In this document: positions 43,675 through 55,161 of the stretch, in pieces
Layout of the letters: every line of letters begins with the position of its first letter
How positions within the stretch are numbered: position 1 is the stretch's first letter
NCBI GenBank assembly: GCA_954871525.1
Contig: OX940860.1
Location: 27,932,001-27,996,000 of the forward strand
Source of the DNA: Parietaria judaica
Lineage: Eukaryota; Streptophyta; Magnoliopsida; Rosales; Urticaceae
Direction of reading: 5' to 3'
Length of the DNA: 64,000 bases
Translations under genes and position numbers: made by a program
The notes under the pieces: model-generated
Database searches by the model: none
What the model saw: only the letters and a program-made list of their open reading frames with translations
Told to the model about the DNA's origin: nothing

Positions 43675-44428
43675 TAGGGGTGAAACTGGATAGGATAGGA
43701 TAGGATATGGGCAAGTTGACCAACCGTATCCACATATGTGGATATAAAATAATTGTATCCACTAACCATTTTATTTTTCAATTATCCACTTGAAATGCGG
43801 TTAGCGGTTAGCAGACCGAATTGGTTAATTTAAAGCGGATAGCGGATATTATCCAATTAATTTTGTTAGTGAAAAAACAAATACATCATACATAAAAATA
43901 TAGCAGGAATAGTGAAACATAAACTTTCAAAAATGTCATAAATAATATTTCATAAATAACCAAACCAAACTATTAACACACTCTAATTTTCTATGACATA
44001 AAAGACCACAAAAAGATAATACAACATTTTTCTGTCACAAAGAATTTAAAAAAAAAAACTTAAATAAGTGAATAACCTACATATGTTTAATATAAGGGAA
44101 TAGGGATTATGGATGTATATAATAAACGACACTAAGCACTAACCAATAACATCCAACAACATTTAAGCACTAACAAAATAAAATAAAGGATATATAATTA
44201 TTAGTCTATATTTATTTTTTATTTTTAAAATTGGTTGCGGTTAAAGCGGATATCCAATTTAAACTGAAAAATATAACTATTAACCAATCCAATTCTATAA
44301 AGCAGTTGCGGATATCCATAACCATATTAAGCGGCTGATTAAAAATGAATAAATATGCGGATAATTTGTAGCGGAGCGAATATGATATGGTTGCGATCAG
44401 CGGATGGCGGATAATTATTTCAGCCCTA
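43675..44428. mobile_element. hAT-type non-autonomous element, 754 bp
   Basis: Exact 8-bp duplication gtgggaat (43667-43674, 44429-44436). Ends TAGGGGTGAAAC and, read inward, TAGGGCTGAAAT. The subterminal parts are rich in gcggatatcc/gcggttagcgg words. No coding frame. Confidence 0.9.
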
Positions 44429-45173
44429 GTGGGAATTACTATGTCCTATTGCTTTGCTTGCTCAATCGCATGAAGGAAACATCACTGAATCTCGAGCGAC
44501 TGTGAGATTCATGCATCTCTCACATGAAATTGAATTAAACGGCAATCTCTAAATCCAAAAGTCACTCACATAAAATATAAATGAACCTTCCACCCAAAAG
44601 TCACCTAGATAGAGATTAAAACCGAGAAACCTATCTAGAATTAATATATATTTATTATCAAATAAATGTTAAATTCTAAATGACATTTATCCAGCCAAAA
44701 GTAACCATCACTACTCAATGAACCTCCACCCAAAAGTCATCTTCGTATTAATGCATGAATATGTTTTGATTAAAAAAATATTAAATTCTATAAAAATAGA
44801 GTTCTCAATTCTCTCCCTATACAACATGTCATGTAGATGACATGTGATTTTGCTTTTATATATATATACAAGCTAAGATTGAAATATTGGTACCATGAAC
44901 TTGAACAAACATGTCACGTGGAATCCTTCGCAAGCTTTCCAGCGTCAAGCAAGCTTTATATACATACATTATAGTAGTTGACTTGACCTTGTAGGTGTTT
45001 ATCCTAGGTTTTTTACTTATTAATTGCATATCTAAAACGCTAAATCCTATATATCTATGATATTCATGATGAATATTGTTCAATAATCTCCGAAGTACTT
45101 GTAATTATAAGTGGCCATTTTGTATATGGGACAAGTCATAAGTCAATAACTAACAATTCATTATCACTATATG
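44429..45173. other. Spacer, no gene
   Basis: AT-rich; 44580-44760 repeats caacccaaaagtca-type phrases (cttccacccaaaagtcacct and cctccacccaaaagtcatct). No coding sign. Confidence 0.45.
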
Positions 45174-45741
45174 CCGTGGTGAAGCCTGAACAATTCACGA
45201 GGGGCCCGGAAAAATAAATTGCAACTTTAAAATAAAAATAAAATAAAACGGGACATTAAAATTAATTATATATCACAATATAGTTGTTCTCTATGGATTT
45301 TTGTGTTATGAAAATTGTTCATAAAAATGTAATTATCGTCGCAACAGTCTTAGATTTTTAAAGTTCTTAAAAAAAATTGAATTTTCAAAACTGTGTATAT
45401 CTTTAAAATTATTAATTGATAGTTACATTATCTAATTTTATAAGATATATATAAAAGTGTTAACACACACATATATATATATATATAAAAGAAATGAAGA
45501 GGTAGTAAAAGCTAAAAAAATATAAGACCCATTGGGAATTGAACTCGGGAAAGAAGGAAATAGAAGATTTAAAGTGGAGTCATTGCCAGTAAGCCTAATG
45601 ACAGATAGGTTCATATTATGAAACGTTAAAATAATTATATATAAATCTATTATAATCTGCATGAATTTATATATTAAGATAATGAACCCGGATTAAGTGG
45701 GGGCGGCCGACCCCGCTCGGGCCTACATGGCTGCGCCCCTG
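45174..45741. mobile_element. Probable hAT-type element, 568 bp
   Basis: Exact 8-bp duplication actatatg (45166-45173, 45742-45749). The right end read inward is CAGGGGCGCAGCCATG, a common plant hAT terminus; the left end CCGTGGTGAAGCCT is a degenerate match. A (TA)n lies at 45470. No coding frame. Confidence 0.75.
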
Positions 45742-46332
45742 ACTATATGGCATGTCGTGAAAAAACAACTACTTATTAGTTGGATAATCACATATGTATT
45801 TCGATATGTATAATGATTTAAAAATCTCTTTATGGATTATGGTTATAACATATTGAATGAAAATAATTAGAAGCGTTGGTTTTGCATGAATATTAGTGGA
45901 ACAAAAGCTGTATAAATATACGTAAGCTATTGTCTTTATCACCATGCATTATAATCTAGCTCTACACGCTTTTGGACAGATGCCACAAGCCACGTAATTA
46001 ATCATTTTCAAATAATGCAAATTATTTAATAATTAAATGAATAAACTAGTTTGTTTATGGGCACACTCATTCATTAGAATATACCATATGATTTGGCTTA
46101 TTATATTGATTAATAAACATTTGATTAGTGTGGAAGCTAACAGACGGCTTTAATTCGGAGAATCTGATGTATGTTTGTGCCTTATTATTCGCCACAATAA
46201 CCGCTCATCTCATGTGCTAACAATGGATTGACCCTTCTCTCTCTATATAATATATATATATATATATATATTACTCCATTCTACTCTTCACTCTTCATTT
46301 TCTTCACAACTCTCTCAAAACTCTGCATTAAT
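45742..46332. other. Promoter region of the MGNC gene
   Basis: AT-rich with tctctatataatatatat at 46241-46271, the likely TATA region, followed by a leader of 60-80 bases rich in C and T. Confidence 0.4.
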
Positions 46333-46722
46333 ATGGGAAACTGCATGAGAATCAGCAGCAACAGAGTCCTGGCAGAAGAAACTGATGACCCAATTGATAT
46401 GGAATCATCGCCACCAGCACCGGCTGCAAAACAGTCCGGAGATCTTCTGACAGATGCGAAGAAGAAGAAGAAGAAGAAAAGGGTAAGGTTTGCGTTACAA
46501 GAAGACGCAGCTCGGAAATCGAAAAGCGGGGTGGTGAGGATCAGAGCGGTGGTGACTCAGGAGGAGTTGAAGCAGATCTTGGAGTACAAGAGCAGCGATT
46601 CCAACTTCTCCTCTGTCGAGGAGTTGCTCAGAGAAATGCGGCGCAGAGGAAGGAGTGTTTCGCAAGTAAACGACGACAAAATATGGAGCCCCGAATTGGA
46701 AGCCATTCCAGAAGATCATTGA
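46333..46722 (+). CDS. Small MGNC protein with probable N-myristoylation, 129 aa
   Basis: The chosen start gives MGNCMRIS, a Gly-2 myristoylation site with Cys-4 for palmitoylation, which would fix the protein to membranes; a longer frame from 46228 only adds AT-repeat-encoded residues. A linker rich in Pro/Ala and a Lys run (KKKKKKKRVRF) follow, then a conserved part (VVRIRAVVTQEELKQILEY, SSVEELLREMRRRGRS) and a WSPELEAIPED end. This layout is known from plant-specific proteins of unknown function induced by stress or pathogens. Single exon, about 130 residues, normal for the group. No partner is known to me, and I give no symbol. Confidence 0.82.
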   Translation: MGNCMRISSNRVLAEETDDPIDMESSPPAPAAKQSGDLLTDAKKKKKKKRVRFALQEDAARKSKSGVVRIRAVVTQEELKQILEYKSSDSNFSSVEELLREMRRRGRSVSQVNDDKIWSPELEAIPEDH

Positions 46723-47392
46723 TTGGCGAGGCTTAATTATGTAAGCCCCCAGATTGTTAAGTAATTGTAGTTTGTAATTAATTAAGTAGTTTGTAATTGT
46801 AGCTCTGGCATTTTTTGGGCTTAAAATGAAGATAATTCAAGTGATGTTGTGTGCACTGTATAGACTAGGCTCCTTTGGAAACAACAAATTAATTACGTAA
46901 CTTTCATAAGCTCGTGAGTTATGATATGCTGTGGATCTCATCTCAGAGATACAAAGAAAACGAATAAAGTCGAGGCAATAATCTCATTCATCCTTTTGAT
47001 TTGTAAAAAAGTGTTAATAGGATTTTTGTTCACCAATATATATTCTCGTTGAGATAGATAGATAAAGAGAAAGTCAATTTGAAATAAGAAAAGGGAATAT
47101 AAAGTGTTGGGATTTATGTTCACCAATATATAACCAACCGCAACTACAAGTTTACATCACATGCATTGTGTTAAAGCATAGTTTAGCTTTAAGGACAAAA
47201 CAACAATGTTTTGGCCTTTATATTCCTCATTATACGCAATTATATTTTATTATTACCAATCTATAAAGCGGGTCAAGAATATATTCAGTTCATATTTAAG
47301 ATGTGACTTTTCTCAAACAACGAACAATCTTTGATATTTACAACATTCTAATGCCATTTTTGTTTGGAGTTACAACTTTTACCATGTAGACA
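46723..47392. other. 3' flank of the MGNC gene, no other gene
   Basis: aataattaagt- and taattgtag-rich DNA serves as the likely 3' untranslated part; the phrase tgttcaccaatatatattc occurs near 47027 and again near 47118. Confidence 0.4.
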
Positions 47393-47643
47393 CAGGGCCG
47401 GCCTTGAGTTTGTCGGGGCCCTAGGCGAAGACTGATTTTGGGGCCCACTAATACTACACTACACATCATGACCCACTTTTAATATGAATTTTTTAGTATG
47501 AATTGTGTCTATTATATATATCCTCACAGCAGACGTGAGCAAAATGCACTCATTATTTTTTTCTTCCATTGTGGGGCCCCTAATTAACAAATCTATTATA
47601 TATAGTCTTGGGCCTATCATGTATACCCTCAGGGCCGGTACTG
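47393..47643. mobile_element. hAT-type MITE, 251 bp
   Basis: Exact 8-bp duplication tgtagaca (47385-47392, 47644-47651). Ends CAGGGCCGGCCTTGAG and, read inward, CAGTACCGGCCCTGAG. Same family as the element at 6678. Confidence 0.92.
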
Positions 47644-47747
47644 TGTAGACATGTACAACATTATTTTTATAAGAAAGAAGCCAAATTATTATTTACGCAC
47701 GAATATTATATGCATATTAGATAAATATTAAAGTCATATTAAATCAA

Positions 47748-48848
47748 GGGTTAATTGCGACAAAAATACCAAAACTTTGGTCAAATGCTCTGCTGTGTAC
47801 CCAACCTCGGCATTCGGGAGTTGACCGAGAAAATTTGTCCACGTGGCTATTAGCCTTTGCCACATGGCACTTGGCTGCCACGTGGCATGCCACGTAATTA
47901 TTACTTTTTAAATATTATTTATAAAAAATTATTTTTATTTTTATCTTAAAAAAAATATTTTTTATTTTTATTTTTAATAAATTTGTTTTCCAATAACAAC
48001 AAATAATGAATATTGAAATTTAAATATTCATTATCGGTTATAATTATTTATTTTTCAAAAAGTGGGTAGACGAAATAAAAATCACCGTTCACGGTTCACT
48101 TGAACTCCGTTTACGATTCGGTTCACGCGTCGAATAAAATTGTTTAATAATAATAACCAATAAACACATACATATTGTTTAAAAAGTCAAGACATAATTA
48201 AATACACACCACTTATTCAAAAAAATAATAATAGTAGTCATATTTATATTTAACAAAAAAATGTTTTTATTTGTTTATAAGATATTTTTTTTGTGTTTGC
48301 ATTTTATAATAATAATTGTTTAATATGTTTTTTTATATTTTTTTAAAATTGTCATTAAATAATTGTATGATTATTATTGGTTATTATTATTAAACATATT
48401 AAGCAATTTCGTTCCACCCGTGAACCGGATCGAAGGCGGAGCTTGAGTGAACCATGAACGGTGATTTTTTTTTCTTTATTTATTTCGTTTGACCCACTTT
48501 TCTAAAATGAATAGTTATATTTAATAATAATAACCAATAATGAATATTTAAATTTAAATATTTATTATTGAAAAATATTTTAATATTTTAAAAAAATTTA
48601 AAAGTTCTTTAAAAATAAAATATATTTTTTTATAAAAATTATTTAAAAAGTAATAATTACGTGGCAATTCCACTTGGTGGCCAAGTGCTATGTGGCATGC
48701 CACGTGACAAAAACTAATAGCCACATGGACAAATTTCCTCGGTCAACTCCCAAATGTCAAGTTTGGGTACTTTTGCCGCCATTTACGGAGGTTGGGTACA
48801 CGGGAGAGAATTTGACCAAAGTTTGGGTCTTTTCGCCGCAATTAACCC
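47748..48848. mobile_element. Mutator-type MITE, 1101 bp, nearly full-length hairpin
   Basis: Exact 9-bp duplication ttaaatcaa (47739-47747, 48849-48857). Ends GGGTTAATTGCG and CGCAATTAACCC. The inverted arms extend far inward: aataacaaataatgaatatt, accgttcacggttcactt and taataataaccaataa on the left have complements on the right, so over 400 bases per arm can pair. No coding frame. Confidence 0.92.
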
Positions 48849-49039
48849 TTAAATCAATATTCAAGTGCAACAATATTATATGCATATTAAAGCAATATTC
48901 AAGTCGCCCTTTCCAAACAACATCAAAACCTAATATTAACTTGTATTCACTTCTCTTTGTCGACAGACGGAATAAGCCGGAGGATGTCGTGTCTCGTTCC
49001 TTTGTTATTCAAAAAATCTTTAATACCTTGCGATCCAAG

Positions 49040-49945
49040 TTATTGCTTGATCAGATTCCGTATCACATATGGCAGTACTATTCCTCCGTTGTCAAAGTGA
49101 GCCAACTCAACCTGCAAATCACGATCTCGTTTAACATTTCAATTAAAACACCGAAATACATAATTAAATGACTTTTTTCTCTTGTAATACGACTATGCAG
49201 ACTGTCGATAGAAACTTCATATACCTCGGTGTCGAAGCGCACTGTGCACGTGAAAGACTTTCCAGAGTCGGTAGTGACTGTGACGTCTTGGCCAGGCCCT
49301 AATCTTGTTGATGTCGCTCGGAAGGTCAATGGAGAAACGCTCGTGACCGGTCAATCCGAGCGAATTTGCGTCCTCGCCAGCCTTGAAACACAAAGGGATA
49401 ATGCCCATTCCTACCAAGTTGCTGCGGTGAATCCTCTCAAAACTCTTCGCAATCACAGCTTTCACAGTACCCTGTCGTGCACGTCACAAAACGTTACTTA
49501 TTTAATATGCATGAATAAAGCGATAAACATTGAGATCTCAGAGAGAACTAACCATAACCAAAAGCATTGGGCCCTTGGCAGCCCAATCCCTCGAGCTTCC
49601 ACTTCCGTACTCCGCTCCCGCCAATATGATCGTATCTTGTCCAGCAGCTTTGTATTTCTTAAGGAAAAAAAGCGCAAATAAAGTGTCATCATTACCACCA
49701 TCATTTGTAAACAAAGTTCATGAATAATCCAGTCACAGCAAAAAAGAAGTATTGAAATTGACTTACAGATGCAGCATCGAAGACGGAGAGTTTCGATCCG
49801 GTGGGTATGTGGAGCGTTTTGGGACCGACTTCACCGTTCAGAAGCTTGTTAACGAGGCGAATGTTGGCAAAGGTTCCTCGTGCCATGATCTCGTCGTTGC
49901 CGCGGCGACTTCCGTACGACTTGACTTTTCGGTCAACGCCAATAC
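49040..49945 (-). pseudogene. Aconitate hydratase, 3' fragment with frameshift
   Basis: Four exons of a plant aconitase tail are readable: 49945-49767 ([30 protein letters not shown]), 49657-49559 ([32 protein letters not shown]), 49471-49225 ([22 protein letters not shown]) and 49111-49040 ([10 protein letters not shown] then stop). Aconitase turns citrate into isocitrate using a 4Fe-4S cluster; these exons hold the swivelling C-terminal domain only. One extra G near 49293-49297 (attagggcc where attagg-cct is expected) shifts the frame before the last exon. Upstream of 49945 the similarity stops without an acceptor and the remaining ~700 residues are missing. The introns are kept, so this came from DNA, not from a reverse-transcribed mRNA. 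Confidence 0.88.
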
Positions 49946-50945
49946 AACAAGAAAATAAAGAAAATACAAAAAAAAAAAAAAATGTGAAACAATAAAGTGC
50001 ACCTAACCAAGAAATTAAGTATGCAAGTAATCTTGTTCAATAGTGTTTGCGGTCAATAATGCTAGTTGTTCTAATACTACAATTATATATTGTAATACGG
50101 ATACATGTAATCTTAACTAATAATAACACTTGTGTAAAAATAAAAAGTGCAACTACTTATAAATAAACTTAAGAAGGGAGAATGCAAATCACTCCCGTAT
50201 ATAAGGAGCTTAAGTTAACTAGCCTTCTTAAATGTTTAAAATTGTCAAAATAGCCACCGTTTGGTTAATATTGTGCCATAGCCAATAAACCACATTAACT
50301 TATATAAAATGACTTATTTATCCTTATTATTAATAATAATTAATATTAATATTAAAATTCAAATTAACAAATTTATTTTAATAATTAATAATTAATACGA
50401 ATTTATTTTAATTTTTAAAAAATTAATAAAATAATAAATTAGGAAACAAATATTTGAATTCCAAATTAAAAAAAATCAAATTTAAATATAAAAAACGTTT
50501 TCAGTTTTTAAAATTAAAATGCAAATTTCTTAACAAATATTAATTCGAATTAACCATATTAATAATTTAAAATAATTTATATTAAAAAATATTAACCAAA
50601 TTAACAATTTGATTTAACATACATTTACACGAATAAATAAGAATAAACCAATTAACATACACTTACAATTCGAATTAACATACTTTTACACGAATAAACC
50701 AATTAACGTACATTTATAATTCGAATTAATATACATTTACGATTAGAATAAACACGAATAAACAGAACACGATAAAACCAGAGTAAAAAATCGCCGTCGA
50801 CAAACGCTGCCGCCCACGCCTTCCGAACCATCGCCGCCGCGCTCCGACCCAATTCCCCGTTCCGAGACCCCAATCTCAGGCAAACCCTAGACGAGCGTGA
50901 TCTCGTTGTGCACATCCATAGATCTCAAGTTCGGATATTCATGAG
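49946..50945. other. AT-rich spacer with a small GC-rich patch
   Basis: 50190-50760 is AT-rich with repeated cgaattaacatacatttac-type phrases (four between 50615 and 50740). 50780-50940 is GC-rich and open on the plus strand (TNAAAHAFRTIAAAL); it may be another gene fragment, unidentified. Confidence 0.4.
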
Positions 50946-51716
50946 ATGAATTTGGAGGACTTGAATGCGTTGAAAGCTCCAGAGTCATCATCTCGAGCTT
51001 CTCTCTCTGGCTATGGCGGCGACCAACGAATCAGTCAAAATAAAAGGCTAACCTCCTTCAAAACGTCGTCGTCCTCGCCGAAGCACATGAGCCCTAGCTC
51101 AAGTTCTGTAGCACAAAAAGCCAACGCTTCACTCCTCGGAACCTCCTCTTCTCAGCCAAATTCCTCGTCCTTATTCCTTCAGTTCCGAATCAGTCTCGCC
51201 ATTTCTTCTCGCAGCTCCTCGAGTCAGCTTCACAGAGGAAGAACACTCCACGGTCGGATCGTCAAGAGTGCTCGATCATCGTGCGCGCACCTGGGCAACG
51301 TTCTGGTCAGCCTCTACGCCAAGTGCGGCGAATTCGACAGAGCGAAGCTGGTCCTGAAGGACGTCGTCTCATGGAACTCCCTTGTCAACGCGTGCTCTCA
51401 GATTGGCGCTTCTGGATCGTCCATGGCGATGGAGCTTCTGAGGGAGATGAGGAGGGGGGACGCTTTCCCGCATTCGCACACTCTCTCCGGGGCTCTCGCT
51501 GCGCCGCCGAACGCTCGCGATGCTTGGCATGGGCGAGACTCGAGAGGCACATGCGGTGGCAGTGATCACGGTAGGGTTCGGGAAATTATTCAAGACCGCG
51601 AAGACGGGGATTCTAGGATCTCCTTCTCCTTGGGTGGCAATTTATGTGCTCGCTCTCGATTGCCATTTTTGGTCTCCTTGAGATTAATCAGTGGTTTTGC
51701 AGAGAAGATTGGGTGA
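50946..51716 (+). pseudogene. PLS-type pentatricopeptide repeat (PPR) gene fragment
   Basis: The 256-residue frame is Ser-rich at first, then from about 51220 reads HRGRTLHGRIVKSARSS, GNVLVSLYAKCGEFDRAKLV, KDVVSWNSLVNACSQIG and AMELLREMRRGDAFPHSHTL. These are the first PPR units of a plant organelle RNA-editing type protein. The motif before KDVVSW is short by several residues. After about 51530 the similarity moves to another frame (ETREAHAVAVITVGFG), so there is a shift, and the remaining ~500-600 residues are absent. I call it a truncated pseudogene. Full-length members bind organelle RNA; this piece could not. Confidence 0.75.
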
Positions 51717-52001
51717 GTGAAGTTTTGATGGAGAGAGAGAGAGAAATGTGTGTGAGAGAGATGTGTACGAGAGAGAGATAGAATGAGAGAACTGGTCAAG
51801 AGACAGAATGAGAGAGAAATTAGGCGTTTAGTAACAATTTTGTTTAAAAAAATAAATAAAACGGGAATAATAAAAAAAATGTGAATAATTTATTAATAAG
51901 TCTGTAAAACGTGGATGGGCAAAAAAGGTTTGTAAAAATTAGTTTTCAATGCCACGTCATTTTGACTCACTATTTTGCAAATAAAAACTATATGTTTGTT
52001 A
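51717..52001. other. Spacer with (GA)n
   Basis: gagagagagaga-rich DNA at 51730-51820 followed by AT-rich sequence. Confidence 0.5.
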
Positions 52002-52342
52002 GAGCATCTCCAATGAGACGACATTACGCCATTTTTGGTGTGATTTTTACACCAAACTTCTCCAACGAGACTTCAAAAATCCCACCATTTTAGTGAAATG
52101 GAATAGTGTTGCACTATATTTGGTGTGATACTATTCACAACACCAAACACTATTTACTTATTTTATTAGTATATTGATAAAGTAAATAAATATTAATTGA
52201 ATATATAAAAGAAATATTAATAAAATATTAAACGAATAGTATTTGATGTAATATTTGGTGTTGTGGTTGGAGTAAAAAGTATTTTTGGTGTTAAAACTTC
52301 ACTAAGATAATGTAATTTTTAGTGCTGTGGTTGGAGATGCCC
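52002..52342. mobile_element. PIF/Harbinger (Tourist-like) MITE, 341 bp
   Basis: Ends GAGCATCTCCAATGAG and, read inward, GGGCATCTCCAACCAC, with the 3-bp duplication TTA (51999-52001, 52343-52345), all typical of Tourist-like MITEs. Subterminal words ttggtgtgat and tttggtgttgtgg repeat inside. Confidence 0.9.
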
Positions 52343-52479
52343 TTAAAGTGCAATAGAAACGTAAGAATTTGGCTAATCATTATAATTTCTCTTTTTGTAT
52401 TTATGGTAAAATCCAAAACAAAAGATAAGGCACATGACAAACACATAAAGCCCATCAACAATTCATAACCCAACTAGCA

Positions 52480-52563
52480 AAATAATAAAGCCCATATAGA
52501 AGGCCCATCTTTCTAAGCATTATATATATTGGGACTGTAATGTAATCCCTCTAAAACCCTAAA
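52480..52563 (+). promoter_or_regulatory. Promoter with site II elements and telo-box
   Basis: Two GGCCCA/GCCCAT words (aaagcccatat near 52448 and 52488; aaggcccatc at 52499) and the telo-box AAACCCTAA (52555-52563) stand 100-180 bases before the snoRNA candidates, with tatatatatt between. This pairing marks promoters of plant ribosomal-protein and snoRNA genes. Confidence 0.6.
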
Positions 52564-52661
52564 GCTAATGTTGTAGCAGATGCAGAGCATTTTCTTTCCC
52601 TTTCTTTCGCCAACCTTAATACTACAAACAGTCTCTCTCTCATATCATATATATATATACA

Positions 52662-52749
52662 CTACAATGATGATTAGTGTATCCCAGCTCTATGAGACCT
52701 TCAGTGGTCAAGGACTAGACTTGTTTCCACACATATGTATCTGAGTCCA
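52662..52749 (+). ncRNA. Box C/D snoRNA candidate 1
   Basis: Box C ATGATGA (52667-52673) and box D CTGA (52741-52744) are 67 bases apart, the usual size. The body, gtgtatcccagctctatgag and ttcagtggtcaaggactag, is strongly shared with the copy 239 bases downstream, including both boxes. Such RNAs guide 2'-O-methylation of rRNA or snRNA in the nucleolus. I cannot name the guide target. Confidence 0.65.
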
Positions 52750-52900
52750 CTATTTATGCATTTCAAAATTATCACACCCTTTCAATTTTTTTCAGTGTAT
52801 TTTTGGTAGCAATTTAGTTTATGTTTCTACTTAGTAATAGAATGCTCAAACATATTGATACTCATCTCTTAGTCTAAGCTTCATGTAGTAGATTGATTGA

Positions 52901-52986
52901 TTGCAATGATGACTTGTGTATCCCAGCTCTACGAGGCCTTTAGTGGTCAAGGACTAGATTTTGTTCCACACATTTATCTGAGCCCC
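52901..52986 (+). ncRNA. Box C/D snoRNA candidate 2 (paralogue of candidate 1)
   Basis: Box C ATGATGA (52906-52912) and box D CTGA (52978-52981). About 85% the same as candidate 1 over the body, while the DNA between the two is unrelated, which shows selection on or recent duplication of only the RNA part. Together with the upstream telo-box promoter this looks like a plant snoRNA cluster transcribed as one precursor. Confidence 0.65.
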
Positions 52987-53684
52987 ATATAACCCCAATG
53001 TTGATTCTCATTTTTTTTTATAAAATTATTCCAAATTAATTTGAGTCGGAAATCTTGGTTCCGCAAATCGATTGGATTGGATTTGAGTTTTTTTTTTTTC
53101 CAGATTCCGATGTTATAAACTCATCTGGTCCAGATGAGTCAGCCGCGTTTAAAAGGAAAAAAATGAAAAGTTAGGGTGAAATTGATAGTAATAATTATAA
53201 AATAATAATAAAGAGGAAATATATGATTAAATTGACTTAAAAGATATTAGAGGAATAACGTTTATAGGCCAATAAACTTATAGGCGAGTAAAAGCATTAC
53301 GGGAAAATTTATGGGCAAATAAAATTTTTGCACCGGAAAACTCATTCAAAACATTACGTTTATGGGTCAATAAAAAATATTAGGGGAAAATTGATTAAAT
53401 TAAGCTTGTATTAGTGATTATTTACTCAATATATAACGACAAGACCATATTGTATGGCATTCCTAATATAAAATAAATATAAAAATTGAGTCCATTATAA
53501 TTGGGAACATTTTATTCTACTAATTAACAATCATAACCAAGCTTGTAAGTTTTTGTTGGTCAATTAAGTACACACATCAATAATCAAACATCAAACAAAT
53601 ATTCCAAGAAAAAGGGACACAAAATACACCAAAAAGAAGAAGAAGGAAGACAGAAACAGCGTTCAGTCAAGCCGATCAGCGGCA
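52987..53684. other. 3' flank of the first pectinesterase gene
   Basis: AT-rich; 53250-53390 repeats ataaacttatagg / aaaacattacgggaaaat phrases. No gene. Confidence 0.5.
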
Positions 53685-55090
53685 TCACTGTTCCGACGCC
53701 ATGCCGCGGTAGTACGGAAGCCCGCTGTTCTTAATCCACCAGTCCCCACGGAAGAACTGCCCCGGCTGGTAGGCACGCGCGGCTTGGGCCGTGACGTTCT
53801 TGATCCCTTTCCACTTTGCGCGCTCCCCGCCAGCACCGGCTTCAATGGATCCAGGCCCACGGTTGTTGATCTCGGCGTAGAAGCATGTACGGAGCCCCCA
53901 GTCCCCGGCCCATGGGAGCCACCCTTTGGGCTGGATGAGGTCGTCGATGAAGGACTCCATGATGATGGTGCGCGAGTACTCCTTCCACGGCCTCCCGAGG
54001 TACGCAGGGAGGCGCTCGCGCTCGGGGTAGTACTCGGGGTCAGCCACGAAAGTGCCGTTCTGGATGATGATCGCAGAAGGGTGCTTGCGGTCCTTACGGC
54101 CCTGCGCGGTCACGATGCACTGCTGGTTGTCATTTGGCTTCCGCACGATGAAGCGACAGTTTTGGAGGACAGTGACGGCGTCGCCGAATACAAAATCGAT
54201 GGTGCCAGAGATGTCGCAGTCGCGGTAGAATTGGCGCTTGGCGTGAGTGTAGAGCGTGTCCTGGTACCCGTCCATCGCGCATTTATAGAACACAGAGAAG
54301 TCGGCGTTCACGCGCAGCGCCACCGCCTGGTGCCCAGACGGCCCGGCCGTGTTCTCGAAGCCAATGTCCCGGGCCTTGAAGTAGTCTCCCAATACCGCTA
54401 TGAGCAAAATAACAATTACTAGTCACTTGATTGAGTATTGAATTAGTCGAGATTATTTATTTTTCGACTACACATAAATGATATGTATCTAAAAATACAT
54501 GCAAATTAAAAAGAATGTGTTAATATCAAGCTTTAATAAATCGAAGGTTCTATATACTTGTTTATCATAACGGTTTATCAAGTTTTTTTTTTCTTTCTTT
54601 CTTTCACAAAGCTAATTGAGGAATGTTTTTTATAAATATTATACTTTTATACATACATAAAAATAATATACTTTTATACATACATATAAATATTATGTTT
54701 ATAATGTACATATAAATGTTATTAATCTTTTCTCATTTATAAATTAAATGAAAAAAGATTAATATAATTACTGCATTTGGCTGAGATTAAAAAGCTCTGT
54801 TTTTATTTTTAGAATAAACTAAAATGCTTATTTAGTGTTTGGCAAAATTATTTTTACAAAAAAAATTCAAAAACTATTTTATATTTTGTACAAGAATAAA
54901 AACTAGGATTCATAGTTTTGGTTATTTCTAAAAAAAAAAAAGCGCTTTTAGTCTATTTTAATTTTTTTACTATACTATGTTTATTTCACCAAACACAAAA
55001 TGAGATTTTCTTACCATTAGCAACTGTACCAAACACTTATCAATTTTATTTTTCAAAAACTGAATCTATAAACACTTAAAAAAAGGCTAT

Positions 55091-55161
<71 letters not shown>

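Noticed and set aside
46228..46332. Longer N-terminus of the MGNC protein
   Set aside because: It is encoded by a (TA)n tract and leader; MGNC start explains the myristoylation site and family length.
53784..54422. 212-residue plus-strand open frame opposite PME exon 2
   Set aside because: Shadow of GC-rich pectinesterase coding sequence.
55092..55160. C-terminal (IY)n extension of the PME exon 1 frame
   Set aside because: It is read through the intron's TA microsatellite; splicing at 55162 removes it.
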